From Ga0077527 sp964433345 (lineage in GTDB: Bacteria > Pseudomonadota > Gammaproteobacteria > Burkholderiales > SG8-41), in assembly GCA_964433345.1 (NCBI GenBank), contig CAYSQJ010000003.1:342799-406798 (forward strand): DNA of 64,000 bases, read 5' to 3'. Position 1 is the first letter of the stretch; each line of letters begins with the position of its first letter. Positions 26,284 through 34,486 of this stretch are shown here, piece after piece. The position numbers and the translations under genes are program-made. The notes beneath the pieces were generated by a model. That model was not told the DNA's origin. It saw nothing but the letters and a program-made list of their open reading frames with translations, and ran no database searches.

Positions 26284-26308
26284 AATGCGGCCAGGCCGCA
26301 TTTTTTTT
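26284..26308 (+). terminator. Rho-independent terminator of 6S RNA
   Basis: AATGCGGCCAGGCCGCATT followed by a T run forms a perfect GC-rich hairpin with U tail, placed 7 bp after the 6S RNA end. Confidence 0.92.
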
Positions 26309-26347
26309 GTGCGGTAACTGTTGATAAAAGAACCAGATTCGATTTAA

Positions 26348-26425
26348 CCGCCGATTAACGCAGATGAACGCGGATGACTGCTTCGACCCCCCGTTTTATC
26401 GGCGTTCATCTGCGTTAATCGGCGG
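26348..26425. repeat. Long palindrome of CGCAGATGAACGC type
   Basis: The arms CCGCCGATTAACGCAGATGA... (26348-26371) and ...TCATCTGCGTTAATCGGCGG (26402-26425) are a 24-bp perfect inverted repeat with a 30-bp loop. The same building blocks (CGCAGATGAACGC, CGTTAATCGGCGG) recur at 29116-29202. Such palindromes are dispersed in many proteobacterial genomes; function unknown. It stands between the 6S terminator and the EVE-domain gene. Confidence 0.85.
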
Positions 26426-26473
26426 CAAATGCCTCTCTGGTTTTGTGAATTGCCTATCCGGAACCATACTCCC

Positions 26474-26929
26474 ATGCGCTACTGGCTGATCAAATCCGAA
26501 CCTGATGTCTACGGCATCGACGACCTCGCCCGCGACAAAACCACGCCGTGGACCGGCGTGCGCAACTACCAGGCGCGCAATTTCATGCGTGACCAGATGA
26601 AGGTCGGCGACCAGGCTTTCTACTACCACTCCAACTGCGAGACGCCCGGCATCGTCGGCATCGCCGAGGTAAGCAAGGCGGCCTATCCGGACGCGACGCA
26701 GTTCGACCGCAAGAGCAAGTACCACGACGAAAAGGCGACGCCGGACAATCCGCGCTGGCTGCACGTCGATTTCCGTTTCGTCAAAAAGACGCCCCTCATT
26801 TCGCTCGACGAACTGCGCAAGCACAAGGCGCTGGCGAAGATGCGTGTGCTGGCCAAAGGCAACCGGCTGTCGATCACCCCGGTCGATCCCGACGAGTGGA
26901 AGTACATCCTCGGGCTGACGAAGCAGTGA
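26474..26929 (+). CDS. EVE-domain protein (PUA-like, putative modified-base reader)
   Basis: A protein of 151 aa. It starts RYWLIKSEPDVYGIDDL and has WTGVRNYQARNFMRDQMKVG and QAFYYHSNCETPGIVGIAEV, the invariant core of the bacterial EVE family (YTH/PUA-like fold). EVE domains bind modified nucleotides and are often beside stress or ribosome genes; this single-domain form is a widespread conserved gene in betaproteobacteria. The ATG at 26474 gives the standard N-terminus. It lies downstream of zapA-6S RNA, where other lineages have fau/ygfA. Confidence 0.85.
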   Translation: MRYWLIKSEPDVYGIDDLARDKTTPWTGVRNYQARNFMRDQMKVGDQAFYYHSNCETPGIVGIAEVSKAAYPDATQFDRKSKYHDEKATPDNPRWLHVDFRFVKKTPLISLDELRKHKALAKMRVLAKGNRLSITPVDPDEWKYILGLTKQ

Positions 26930-26952
26930 TCCGGTGACCGGGGTCCGCCGCG

Positions 26953-27750
26953 ATGTTTGAATGGTGGTGGGCCTACCTGGCCCTCGGCGCCGTCGTCGGT
27001 TTTTTCGCGGGCCTGCTCGGCATCGGCGGAGGTGCCGCGATGGTGCCGGTGCTCGCCTTCATCTATGCCGCCAAGGGTTTCGACGCCGCGCAAGTCGTGC
27101 ATCTTGCGCTGGGCACCTCGATGGCCACCATCCTGTTCACTTCGGTATCGAGCGTACGCGCCCATCATGGCCACGACGCGGTGAACTGGGCGGCGGTGAA
27201 ACGCATGGCGCCGGGCATCGTCGCCGGCACCTTCGGCGGCGCGCTGCTGGCGAGCGTGCTCGACGTGCGCCTGCTCTCCGTCGTGTTCACGCTGCTGATC
27301 TATTACATCGCCTCTCAGATGTTCTTCGGCAAAAAACCGCAAGCGGATGCGCTGCCGATGACCCCGGCCCGCACCCACCTGACTTCGGCGCTGATCGGTG
27401 TGATCTCCAGCCTCACTGCCACCGGCGGCGCGGCGCTGGTGGTGGCTTATCTGGTCAAGCGCGGCATCCGCATCCACGAGGCCATCGGCACTGCCGCTGC
27501 GGTGGGCTGGCCACTGGCTGCGGCCGGGACTGCAGGCTATGTACTCACTGGGCTCGGCCAGAGCAACATGCCCGCCTACAGCGTGGGATTCGTCTACCTG
27601 CCGGCGCTCGCCGGTATCGTGGTCGCCAGCATGCTGCTGGCGCCGCTGGGGGCGAAACTCGCCCACCGCACGCCGGGCCCCCTGCTGAAGAAAATCTTCG
27701 CCGCGCTGCTGTTTGTGCTGGCGACGAAGATGCTTTTCAGCTTCCTTTAG
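26953..27750 (+). CDS. TauE/SafE-family sulfite/anion exporter-like permease
   Basis: A protein of 265 aa with about eight membrane helices in two repeats. The first repeat has FFAGLLGIGGGAAMVPVLAF and the second ISSLTATGGAALVVAYLV, the internal duplication of the TauE/SafE family. Members export sulfite, sulfoacetate or other organosulfur anions, or are of unknown substrate. It begins 23 bp after the EVE gene. No sulfur gene is adjacent, so the substrate is not assigned. Confidence 0.82.
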   Translation: MFEWWWAYLALGAVVGFFAGLLGIGGGAAMVPVLAFIYAAKGFDAAQVVHLALGTSMATILFTSVSSVRAHHGHDAVNWAAVKRMAPGIVAGTFGGALLASVLDVRLLSVVFTLLIYYIASQMFFGKKPQADALPMTPARTHLTSALIGVISSLTATGGAALVVAYLVKRGIRIHEAIGTAAAVGWPLAAAGTAGYVLTGLGQSNMPAYSVGFVYLPALAGIVVASMLLAPLGAKLAHRTPGPLLKKIFAALLFVLATKMLFSFL

Positions 27751-27754
27751 TAAA

Positions 27755-27838
27755 TGGTGAGTAGTAATTAGTGATTGGAACCCCTATGCCTGCGCATGGC
27801 TCCGGTTACAAATCACCAATCACTAATTACCAATCACT
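27755..27838. repeat. TGGTAATTAGTGATTGG-type inverted repeat between convergent genes
   Basis: The left arm AGTAATTAGTGATTGG (27763-27778) faces CCAATCACTAATTACC (27816-27831), with extended partial pairing. It fills the space between the TauE-like gene and the convergent CoA-transferase gene, where a bidirectional terminator would be expected. Fourth copy of the family. Confidence 0.8.
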
Positions 27839-27840
27839 CG

Positions 27841-29064
27841 CTAAACCGCCCCTGCCGCCTTCAGCGCCGCGATTTCGGCATCGCTTTTCTTCAGCACGTC
27901 GCGCAGGATCTCGTCGGTATGCTGGCCCACCACCGGCGGCGGGATTTCGTGTTTCAGCGGCGTACCCGAGAAACGCATAGGACTCGCCACCAGCGGCACC
28001 TTGCCGGCCGCCGCATGCGGCAGTTCGATTTTCATGCCGCGGGCGATCACCTGCGGCTCCTCGAACACTTCCTTGATGCTGTTGATCGGTCCGTTGGCGA
28101 CACCGGCGTCATCAAGCAGCTTGACCCATTCCTTGGTCGTGCGTTTTTCAAAAACCTCGTTCAGCAGTCGCGTGATCTCGACCCGGTTTTTCACCCGCTC
28201 GGCATTGGTGGCGAAACGCGAGTCCTTCGGCAGATGGGCGCAGCCCGCCGCCTCGCAGAACTTGTTGAACAGGTTGTCATTGCCGCAGGCAAGGATGATC
28301 GCGCCGTCCTTCGTCTTGAAGGTCTGATAGGGCACGATGTTGGGGTGCGCGTTGCCGATGCGCGAGGGCGATTCTCCGGTGGCGAAGTAGTTCATCGCCT
28401 GGTTGGCAAGGAAGGCGACGCAGCTGTCGAGCAGCGCGACGTCGATCCATTGTCCCTTGCCGGTCACCGCGCGGTTGGCCAAGGCGGCGCAGATCGCGAT
28501 CGTCGCGTACATGCCGGTGGTCATGTCGATGATCGGGATGCCGACGCGCTGCGGTCCGCCGCCGGGCAGGCCGTCGGCCTCGCCGGTGATGCTCATCAGG
28601 CCGCCCATGCCCTGGGCCATGAAATCGTAGCCAGGACGATCCTTGTAGGGGCCGGTCTGGCCGAAGCCGGTGACCGAGCAGTAGATCAGGCCGGGATTGA
28701 GTTTGGCGAGGTCCTCATAACCCAGTCCGTAGCGCGCAAGGTCGCCAACCTTGTAGTTTTCCACCAGCACGTCCACGCCTTTCGCCAGCTCGCGCACCAG
28801 CTGCTGGCCCTCGGGCTTGCTCAGATTTACCGTGATCGATTTCTTGCCGCGATTGGCGGCGCAGAAATAGGCGCCTTCCTTCGTCTCATTGCCCTGCTCA
28901 TCCTTCAGGAAAGGCGGCGCGTAACCGCGCGAGTCGTCGCCCTTGCCCGGGCGTTCGACCTTGATCACCTCGGCCCCGAGGTCGGCAAGGTTCTGTGCGG
29001 TCCAGGGTCCCGCCAGCACGCGCGAGAGATCCAGTACTTTGATATGCGATAAGGGTCCGGCCAT
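27841..29064 (-). CDS. CaiB/BaiF family (class III) CoA-transferase
   Basis: A protein of 407 aa. The N-terminus LSHIKVLDLSRVLAGPWTAQ is the family signature, followed by IKVERPGKGDDSRGYAPPF and ANRGKKSITVNLSKPEGQ. The catalytic Asp is in GYDFMAQGMGGLMSITGEAD (near 166). These enzymes move CoA between carboxylic acids, for example from succinyl-CoA to an aromatic or dicarboxylic acid. The ATG at 29064 is preferred to an in-frame start 12 codons upstream. The enoyl-CoA hydratase and 3-hydroxyacyl-CoA dehydrogenase genes upstream point to acid activation followed by beta-oxidation-type steps. Confidence 0.85.
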   Translation of the reverse strand: MAGPLSHIKVLDLSRVLAGPWTAQNLADLGAEVIKVERPGKGDDSRGYAPPFLKDEQGNETKEGAYFCAANRGKKSITVNLSKPEGQQLVRELAKGVDVLVENYKVGDLARYGLGYEDLAKLNPGLIYCSVTGFGQTGPYKDRPGYDFMAQGMGGLMSITGEADGLPGGGPQRVGIPIIDMTTGMYATIAICAALANRAVTGKGQWIDVALLDSCVAFLANQAMNYFATGESPSRIGNAHPNIVPYQTFKTKDGAIILACGNDNLFNKFCEAAGCAHLPKDSRFATNAERVKNRVEITRLLNEVFEKRTTKEWVKLLDDAGVANGPINSIKEVFEEPQVIARGMKIELPHAAAGKVPLVASPMRFSGTPLKHEIPPPVVGQHTDEILRDVLKKSDAEIAALKAAGAV

Positions 29065-29115
29065 GGTGATTCCTGAAATATGGATTAAAGAGTGAGTCAA
29101 ACTGAAAAATCATTT

Positions 29116-29202
29116 GCCGCAGATGAACGCAGATGAACGCCGATAAGATCTTTAACAGCATGGCTTGTCGGTTCATCGGCGTTAATCGGCGTTCATCGGC
29201 GG
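29116..29202. repeat. Palindrome of CGCAGATGAACGC type
   Basis: Left arm CGCAGATGAACGCAGATGAA (from 29118) ending in CGCCGAT, right arm with CGGTTCATCGGCGTTAATCG and CGTTCATCGGCGG (to 29202). The arms have tandem partial units, so several pairings are possible. It lies between two minus-strand genes, after the enoyl-CoA hydratase stop on its 5' side. Confidence 0.75.
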
Positions 29203-29212
29203 TTACAAAAAA

Positions 29213-29998
29213 TCAGCACCCCTTGAACCCCGGCTTCTGCTTGTTGATGAAGGCATCGTAGCCGATGCGGTAATCCTCGGTATTGAAATAGTCGAAATTG
29301 GCTTCGATTTCCGCGTCCGTCAGCGGCGCCGGCTGCGGCGTCAGCCGGCGGATGAACTGCTTGTGCCAGCGCGCGACGAGCGGTGCGCCGTCGCAGATCC
29401 GGCTCACGGTGGCCGCAGTCTCCGCCGCCAGCGCATTGTCATCCACCAACCGCGTCAGCAATCCCTTGTCGTACGCTTCCTGCGCGCCCCACATGCGGCC
29501 CTCGACCAGGATTTCCAGCGCCGCCGCACGCCCGATCAGCGGCAGCAGCGCGGCAAGCTCGTCGTAGGCAATCGCGAATCCGAGGCGGTTGATCGGCACG
29601 CCCAGACGTGCGCTGCGACCGGCAAGGCGCAGATCGCACTGGCAGGCCAGCTCCAGTCCGCCGCCGGCGCAGGCGCCGTGAATCATGGCCACGGTTGGAT
29701 GCCGGCATTCGCCGACCGCGCGCAGCGCGCCGTAGACCAGTTCGCGGTGATAAGTCCTGCCTTGTTCGATGGTGTTGCGTTCTGTCGCGAACTCGGCAAT
29801 GTCGGCACCGGCGGCAAAGGCCTCGTTGCCGACACCGCGCAGCACGATGCAACGCAGTCCGTCGTCCGCCGACAGTTCGCCGAACGCGGCGGCCAGCGCG
29901 CGCCACATGGCCACCGTCAGCGCATTCAGTTTCGGGGGATTGGACAGCGTGACCGTCGCCACCGGGCCGTCACGGGCCACCAGGATTTCACCGCTCAT
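29213..29998 (-). CDS. Enoyl-CoA hydratase/isomerase (crotonase family)
   Basis: A protein of 261 aa. The oxyanion-hole segments are AFAAGADIAEF near 60 and the GACAGGGLELACQCDLRLA block near 105, with one acidic residue of the usual Glu pair in the second region (RSARLGVPINRLGF). It is strikingly similar to the crotonase at 42940-43719 (both have SADD..LRCIVLRG, LVARWHKQFI..LTP and a FDTEDYR- or FNTEDYR-like tail), so the two are paralogues. It likely hydrates an enoyl-CoA in the CoA-ester pathway of this region; its substrate is unknown. Confidence 0.85.
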   Translation of the reverse strand: MSGEILVARDGPVATVTLSNPPKLNALTVAMWRALAAAFGELSADDGLRCIVLRGVGNEAFAAGADIAEFATERNTIEQGRTYHRELVYGALRAVGECRHPTVAMIHGACAGGGLELACQCDLRLAGRSARLGVPINRLGFAIAYDELAALLPLIGRAAALEILVEGRMWGAQEAYDKGLLTRLVDDNALAAETAATVSRICDGAPLVARWHKQFIRRLTPQPAPLTDAEIEANFDYFNTEDYRIGYDAFINKQKPGFKGC

Positions 29999-30007
29999 GG
30001 CGCAATT

Positions 30008-30349
30008 TTAAGCGATGAGGCCGCGGAGGTAGCCGGCACCGATGAACACGGCGAGGCCGCAAACCATTCCGGCAAACATGTTGCGCCGGGCAAGGTGATA
30101 GGCCAGCAGCGCGGCGAGGCAGGCGAGCAGGCGGTCAGCCAGCGCAGTCTGCGCCAGCAGGCCGGTGGGGAAAATGATGATGCGCGCGATCAGGCCGGCG
30201 ACCAGCGCGTAGGCGACGCAGGACACCCATTCGAACATTGCGCTTTTCGGGTCGAGGCGGCCCGACAGCAACACGCCGAGACCGCGCCACAGCCAGGTCG
30301 CGAGGCCGCAGGCGGCGATCGCCAGCGCGATATCAGCCGCGCCGGGCAT
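30008..30349 (-). CDS. azlD: AzlD-family branched-chain amino acid transport protein
   Basis: A protein of 113 aa with four hydrophobic segments. Gly- and Leu-rich helices such as IALAIAACGLATWLWRGLGV and the ending VFIGAGYLRGL match the small AzlD subunit. With AzlC it exports branched-chain amino acids or analogues. The ATG at 30349 overlaps the azlC 3' end by 17 bp. A start nine codons earlier (CSG-containing residues) is possible but less typical. Confidence 0.75.
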   Translation of the reverse strand: MPGAADIALAIAACGLATWLWRGLGVLLSGRLDPKSAMFEWVSCVAYALVAGLIARIIIFPTGLLAQTALADRLLACLAALLAYHLARRNMFAGMVCGLAVFIGAGYLRGLIA

Positions 30350-31058
30350 GGGTCCGCTGCAGCAGGAATGCGGCACTGCCGCCGATCAGCCCGGCGCCGA
30401 GCAGGCTCCAGCCGGGTGCCAGCCCGTGCAGTGCCAGGGCCACGCCGGCGCCGCAGACCAGCGCCGCAATCGAGGATTTCGAACGCGCCTCGCCGACCAG
30501 GGTTACAAAGAAATAGAGCGGCGTCAGCAGCGCGAGGCCAAAACGCGCCAGCGGCGGCAGCGCGCCGATCAGCAGCTGGCCGATCACCGCGCACAGCGCC
30601 GCCGAGCCGATGCATACCGCGGAAAATCCGATGAAGTACTGCCAGCGCGCTTCCAGATCCTCGAGGTCGCGATCCTCGAAACGGCGGATCGCTACCGCCC
30701 AGGTGGTCATCGACACCAGCTGCGCGACAAGCAGGAACTGCCACAGCCGGCGCGCGCTGCTGCCACGACGCATCAGCGGCACCAAAGTCAGGGTCATCGG
30801 GAAAAAGCGCGCGGCGCTGAGCGATACCGCGAGCATGGTGGCCACGAGCGCGGCGCCGGCTGCCTGCATTTCCATCAGCACCAGCTGGCCGGGCAAGGCC
30901 CAGATCGCAAAGGTCGCCGCCAGCGTCAGCCACACCGGATAACCGGCATCCGCAGCCAGCGAACCGTAACCGAGGAAACCCGCGCCAAGCACGGCCGCGG
31001 GCACGCCCAGCGCTTCACGCGCGCCGAGCACCAGGGCACGACGCGGGTCGGCAGTCAA
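30333..31058 (-). CDS. azlC: AzlC-family branched-chain amino acid permease
   Basis: A protein of 241 aa with about six to eight membrane helices. The AzlC hallmark region reads ALGVPAAVLGAGFLGYGSLA near 15 and FAIWALPGQLVLMEMQAAGA near 52. A TTG start at 31058 is chosen because it forms a TTGA overlap with the preceding stop and gives a normal N-terminus. No ATG lies in a sensible position. It pairs with azlD downstream. It sits behind an acyl-CoA dehydrogenase-type gene without obvious metabolic link. Confidence 0.75.
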   Translation of the reverse strand: MTADPRRALVLGAREALGVPAAVLGAGFLGYGSLAADAGYPVWLTLAATFAIWALPGQLVLMEMQAAGAALVATMLAVSLSAARFFPMTLTLVPLMRRGSSARRLWQFLLVAQLVSMTTWAVAIRRFEDRDLEDLEARWQYFIGFSAVCIGSAALCAVIGQLLIGALPPLARFGLALLTPLYFFVTLVGEARSKSSIAALVCGAGVALALHGLAPGWSLLGAGLIGGSAAFLLQRTHARRG

Positions 31059-31972
31059 CGGCGGGGATCGCGCGGCTTGGGCTGGGTTTTGGGCGCCGGC
31101 TGCATGGCGTCGGAATCGAGGAATTCGGTCAGCTTCGCAAGCTGCACCGAAGCCTGCTTGCGTACCGCCGCAGTGTCGCAGCCGTCCCAGTCGTAAAAAC
31201 CCTTGCCGGCCGCGGTGCCGGTCTCGCCGTTTTTGACCATCGCCTGCAGCATCGGGTTGGGTACGCCGTTGTGGAACAGCTCGGGGACGATGGATGCCTG
31301 GGCGCCGGCATGGATCACCAGGCCGCTGAGGTCCTTCTGCGCGATCAGGCCATTGACGCACATCCGCGGCGCCAGCATGCGCCGCGCGGCATGGTCGATG
31401 TCGGCGGCGCTGGCCACGCCATTTTCAATCAGGTAGTACGCCTCGTGCAGGATCGCGTGCTGAAGCCGGTTCACCAGGAAACCGACGATGGGCTTGTAAA
31501 GCACCACGGGTTCCTTGCCGGTGCGGCGCAGAACATCGGCGCAGAGGTCGACCAGCTCGCGCGGCGTGGCCGGCCCTGCCATCACTTCGACCACCAGCGC
31601 CTGGTCGGCGGGCATGAAGTAATGCAGGCCGACGAAGCGCTCGGGATGTTTCAGCGGCTTTGCCAGTTCGACCAGGTCGAGGCCCGAGGTACCGGTGGCG
31701 ATGATCACCCCCGCACCGGGATATTTCGCCTCGACCTCCAGATACACCGCCTGCTTGGTCTTCACTTCTTCCGGCACCAGCTCGAGCACGAGGTCGGGCG
31801 GCGTGTCCGGCAGCGCGGTGACAGCACGCGCGCCGGCGGGGAGGTCCTTCAGCTCCGCGGCGCGGCTGCTGCGGATGATGGTGTCGAAGCCGGCCTTGGC
31901 GAAGGTGCGGGCCACACCCTGGCCCATCACGCCGTAACCGTAGATCAGGACGGACTGGATTTTTTTGGTCAT
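31055..31972 (-). CDS. 3-hydroxyacyl-CoA dehydrogenase family protein
   Basis: A protein of 305 aa. The NAD-binding loop is VLIYGYGVMGQGVARTFAKA near 8; GLHYFMPADQALVVEVMAGP near 116 contains the catalytic His; the C-terminal domain has VVLYKPIVGFLVNRLQHAIL near 157. This is the short single-function HBDH-like form that oxidises 3-hydroxyacyl-CoA with NAD. It ends with Pro- and Arg-rich residues of no obvious role. It is the first gene of a minus-strand run continuing into azlC and azlD. Confidence 0.85.
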   Translation of the reverse strand: MTKKIQSVLIYGYGVMGQGVARTFAKAGFDTIIRSSRAAELKDLPAGARAVTALPDTPPDLVLELVPEEVKTKQAVYLEVEAKYPGAGVIIATGTSGLDLVELAKPLKHPERFVGLHYFMPADQALVVEVMAGPATPRELVDLCADVLRRTGKEPVVLYKPIVGFLVNRLQHAILHEAYYLIENGVASAADIDHAARRMLAPRMCVNGLIAQKDLSGLVIHAGAQASIVPELFHNGVPNPMLQAMVKNGETGTAAGKGFYDWDGCDTAAVRKQASVQLAKLTEFLDSDAMQPAPKTQPKPRDPRR

Positions 31973-32205
31973 CGCTTGTCGTGGATGCTTGTCGTGGAAT
32001 CGGAAATCTGCGGACTGTGGCTGCGGGATACGGCTGCGGCAGTCCGTCGCGGACGCGTAGGCTAACCAAGTTGCGTCGCCTTGCCAACTGCGGCCGGCAT
32101 ATCCTGCAATTGACTTCGCAAGTATTAGGGATTAACGTTTTTGCCAGCATTTTCCAATAAGCACCGGCCGCACCGCGGCCAGCGCAATCCACCGGAGGAA
32201 CCTGA

Positions 32206-33162
32206 ATGAAACGACTGCTGATCGCCGCAGCCTGCGTGTCCGTATCGCTGGCCGCACAGGCGCAAACCTTTCCGAGCAAGGCCATGACCCTGGTCGTGCC
32301 CAACCCGCCGGGCGGCATGAACCAGATCCACGCCCAGCCGCTGTCGGCGATCATCGAACGCCTGACCAAGCAGCCGGCGCCGGTGGTCAACCGTCCCGGC
32401 GGCACCGCCGCGGTGGGCACCGCCTTCGTCGCCAACCAGCCGCCCGACGGCCACACGCTGCTGGTGACCACGCCCAACCTCTACCTGGTGATCGAGAAGG
32501 ACAAGCTCTACGGCATCAAGTCACCCTACACGCTGGCGCAGATCCAGCCGGTCGCGCTGATGAGCGCCGATCCGCTGATCCTGACCGTGCATCCGACGGT
32601 GCCGGCGAAATCCGTCAAGGAATTCATCGCGCTCGCCAAGAAGGCCAAGGGTAGCAGCACCTTCTCGTCTTCCGGCCCCTACGGCATCACCCACGTGCCG
32701 ATGGAAATGTTCCTCGATGCCGCCGGTCTGAAAATGCGCCATGTGCCGACCACCGGCGGCGGCCCCGCGATCACCCAGCTGCTCGGTGGCCATGTCGACG
32801 CCACCGACGGCGGTGTAGCCGCGGTTTATCCGCATGTCAAAACGGGCAAGATGCGCGCGCTGGCCAGCTGGGGCGTCAAGCGGCATCCCTCCCTGCCTGA
32901 TGTGCAGACATTCAAGGAACAGGGCATCAACATCGAAGCCTATCTGTGGGTCGGCCTGTTCACGGCGGCCGGCATTCCCGATGCCACGCTGACCCAGCTG
33001 CGCGAAGTGGTGCGCAAGGCCGCCAACGATGCGCAGTTCATCGATGCACTGAAAAAAGTACAGGTGGTGCCGGATTACCGCGACCTGCCGGAGTTCAAGA
33101 CCTTCTTCGACGCCGATTACGCGCGGATGGCGAAGGCGGTGCAGAAAATCGGCAAGCTGTAA
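32206..33162 (+). CDS. Bug/TctC-family tripartite tricarboxylate transporter receptor
   Basis: A secreted periplasmic binding protein of 318 aa. A signal peptide (about 1-19, ending SLAAQA) precedes TFPSKAMTLVVPNPPGGMNQ, the first substrate loop of Bug proteins; PADSVKEFIALAKKAKG-like and HVPTTGGGPAITQLLGGHVD elements follow. An ideal GGAGGAA ribosome site lies 7 bases before the ATG. No TctA or TctB permease is adjacent, so it is an orphan, as is common in Burkholderiales. The enolase-superfamily gene downstream may use the imported acid. Confidence 0.85.
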   Translation: MKRLLIAAACVSVSLAAQAQTFPSKAMTLVVPNPPGGMNQIHAQPLSAIIERLTKQPAPVVNRPGGTAAVGTAFVANQPPDGHTLLVTTPNLYLVIEKDKLYGIKSPYTLAQIQPVALMSADPLILTVHPTVPAKSVKEFIALAKKAKGSSTFSSSGPYGITHVPMEMFLDAAGLKMRHVPTTGGGPAITQLLGGHVDATDGGVAAVYPHVKTGKMRALASWGVKRHPSLPDVQTFKEQGINIEAYLWVGLFTAAGIPDATLTQLREVVRKAANDAQFIDALKKVQVVPDYRDLPEFKTFFDADYARMAKAVQKIGKL

Positions 33163-33205
33163 TCACGGATACTACATAAGTATTTGATTTTATTGATGTT
33201 TTTAT

Positions 33206-33230
33206 AGCGGCGCTGCGGCGCCGCTTTTTA
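33206..33230 (+). terminator. Rho-independent terminator after Bug receptor gene
   Basis: AGCGGCGCTGCGGCGCCGCT followed by TTTT makes an eight-base-pair GC stem with a four-base loop and a T tail, 43 bp after the receptor stop and just before the next gene. The AT-rich conserved motif (opposite orientation) lies between the stop and this hairpin at 33173-33205. Confidence 0.85.
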
Positions 33231-33244
33231 CTCGGACTCCATCC

Positions 33245-34351
33245 ATGCGCATCCAGCGAATACAGGCCATCGCCATCAGCCTGCCCATGATCAAGCCGGT
33301 GAAAATGTCCTTCGAGGAAGTGCGCAATGCCGAAAACGTGCTCGCACGCATCGAAACCGACAATGGCATCGTCGGCTGGGGCGAGTCGGCTTCGGCGCCG
33401 ACGATGACCGGCGAGACCCAGGGCAGCATGGTCGCGGCGATCCGCCATCTCGCCGACAAGCTCGAAGGGCAGCCGGCTGATGACATCGCCGCAGTGATGC
33501 ATCGAGCCGGGCAGTACCTCTACGGCAACAACAGCGCCAAGGCGGCAATCGAGATGGCCCTGTTCGACGCGCTGGGCCAGGCCCGCGGCAAACCGGTGTA
33601 CGAACTGCTCGGCGGCGCGAAGCGCATGCGTGTGCCGGCGCTGCGCCTGATCGGCACCGGAAGCACTGCGGGCGACATCACGGAAACACAGAAGCGGCTG
33701 GCCGAGGGTTATGTCGCGATCAAGATCAAGGTCGGCGTCGACACGCCGGAAGCCGATGCCGAACGCGCGCGCGCGGTTGCCGCGTCGGTCAAAGACGACA
33801 GGGTGCTGATCTGCGCCGACGCCAACCAGGCCTGGACGCCGGATGAAGCCATCCGTTTTGTAAAAGGCATCGCCGACACCCGCATCGAATTCTTCGAACA
33901 ACCGGTCGCCGCCCATGACGTCGAGGGCATGGCACGCGTCGCCGCGGCGAGCCGCGTCAGGATCGGTGTCGACGAGGGTCTGCACAGCCTCGACGATCTG
34001 CGCAGCCATCACGCGCTGAAGGCCGCGCAGGGCTGCAGCCTGAAAACCATCAAGCTCGGCGGCCTGCAGGCGGTGCAGGACGCCGCGATGCTCTGCGAAG
34101 AACTGGACATGAAGGTCAACCTCGCCTGCAAGATCGCCGAAGCCGGCATCGCCAGCGCCGGGCTCTTGCATCTCGCCGCGGCGATTCCTTCAGTGGACTG
34201 GGGCGTCAGCCTGTCGAGCCCCTATCTCGCCTACGACATCGTCATTGATCCGATCCGGCTCAACGGCGGTTATCTCGACGTGCCGACCGGGCCGGGACTG
34301 GGAATTCGTGTCGACGAGGCGAAAGTCCGGCAATACACGCGCGAATTCTGA
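33245..34351 (+). CDS. Enolase-superfamily enzyme (mandelate racemase/muconate lactonizing group)
   Basis: A protein of 368 aa with a capping domain and a TIM barrel. The acid/base lysines are in YVAIKIKVGVD (KxK, near 160); metal ligands are visible as ICADANQAW (Asp, near 194), FFEQPV (Glu, near 219) and GVDEGLHS (Asp, near 244); the second base is in SLKTIKLGGL (Lys, near 269). This arrangement is of the MLE subgroup (muconate cycloisomerase, dipeptide epimerase and relatives). The substrate is unknown; the Bug receptor upstream suggests a carboxylate. Confidence 0.85.
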   Translation: MRIQRIQAIAISLPMIKPVKMSFEEVRNAENVLARIETDNGIVGWGESASAPTMTGETQGSMVAAIRHLADKLEGQPADDIAAVMHRAGQYLYGNNSAKAAIEMALFDALGQARGKPVYELLGGAKRMRVPALRLIGTGSTAGDITETQKRLAEGYVAIKIKVGVDTPEADAERARAVAASVKDDRVLICADANQAWTPDEAIRFVKGIADTRIEFFEQPVAAHDVEGMARVAAASRVRIGVDEGLHSLDDLRSHHALKAAQGCSLKTIKLGGLQAVQDAAMLCEELDMKVNLACKIAEAGIASAGLLHLAAAIPSVDWGVSLSSPYLAYDIVIDPIRLNGGYLDVPTGPGLGIRVDEAKVRQYTREF

Positions 34352-34394
34352 GCCATCAGGCTTTGAATTCTGTAGCGATCGACCTGAACAGGAT

Positions 34395-34458
34395 CCGTCG
34401 TCCCGGCGAAAGCCGGGACCCGGGATGTGCTGGATTCCGGCTTTCGCCGGAATGACGG
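34395..34458. repeat. CGTCATTCCGGCGAAAGCCGG-type palindromes
   Basis: Two hairpins: TCCCGGCGAAAGCCGGGA (34401-34418) and TTCCGGCTTTCGCCGGAA (34435-34452). They lie between convergent genes and could end transcription of both. This is a common dispersed repeat type. A related pair is at 60080-60175. Confidence 0.8.
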
Positions 34459-34486
34459 ACATTAGAAATATCGAATCCCCGAGAAC

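Noticed and set aside
32100..32150. A sigma70 promoter TTGACT with TTAACG before the Bug receptor gene
   Set aside because: The -35-like box is good, but the -10 candidate is weak and no independent evidence supports it, so it was not listed as a feature.
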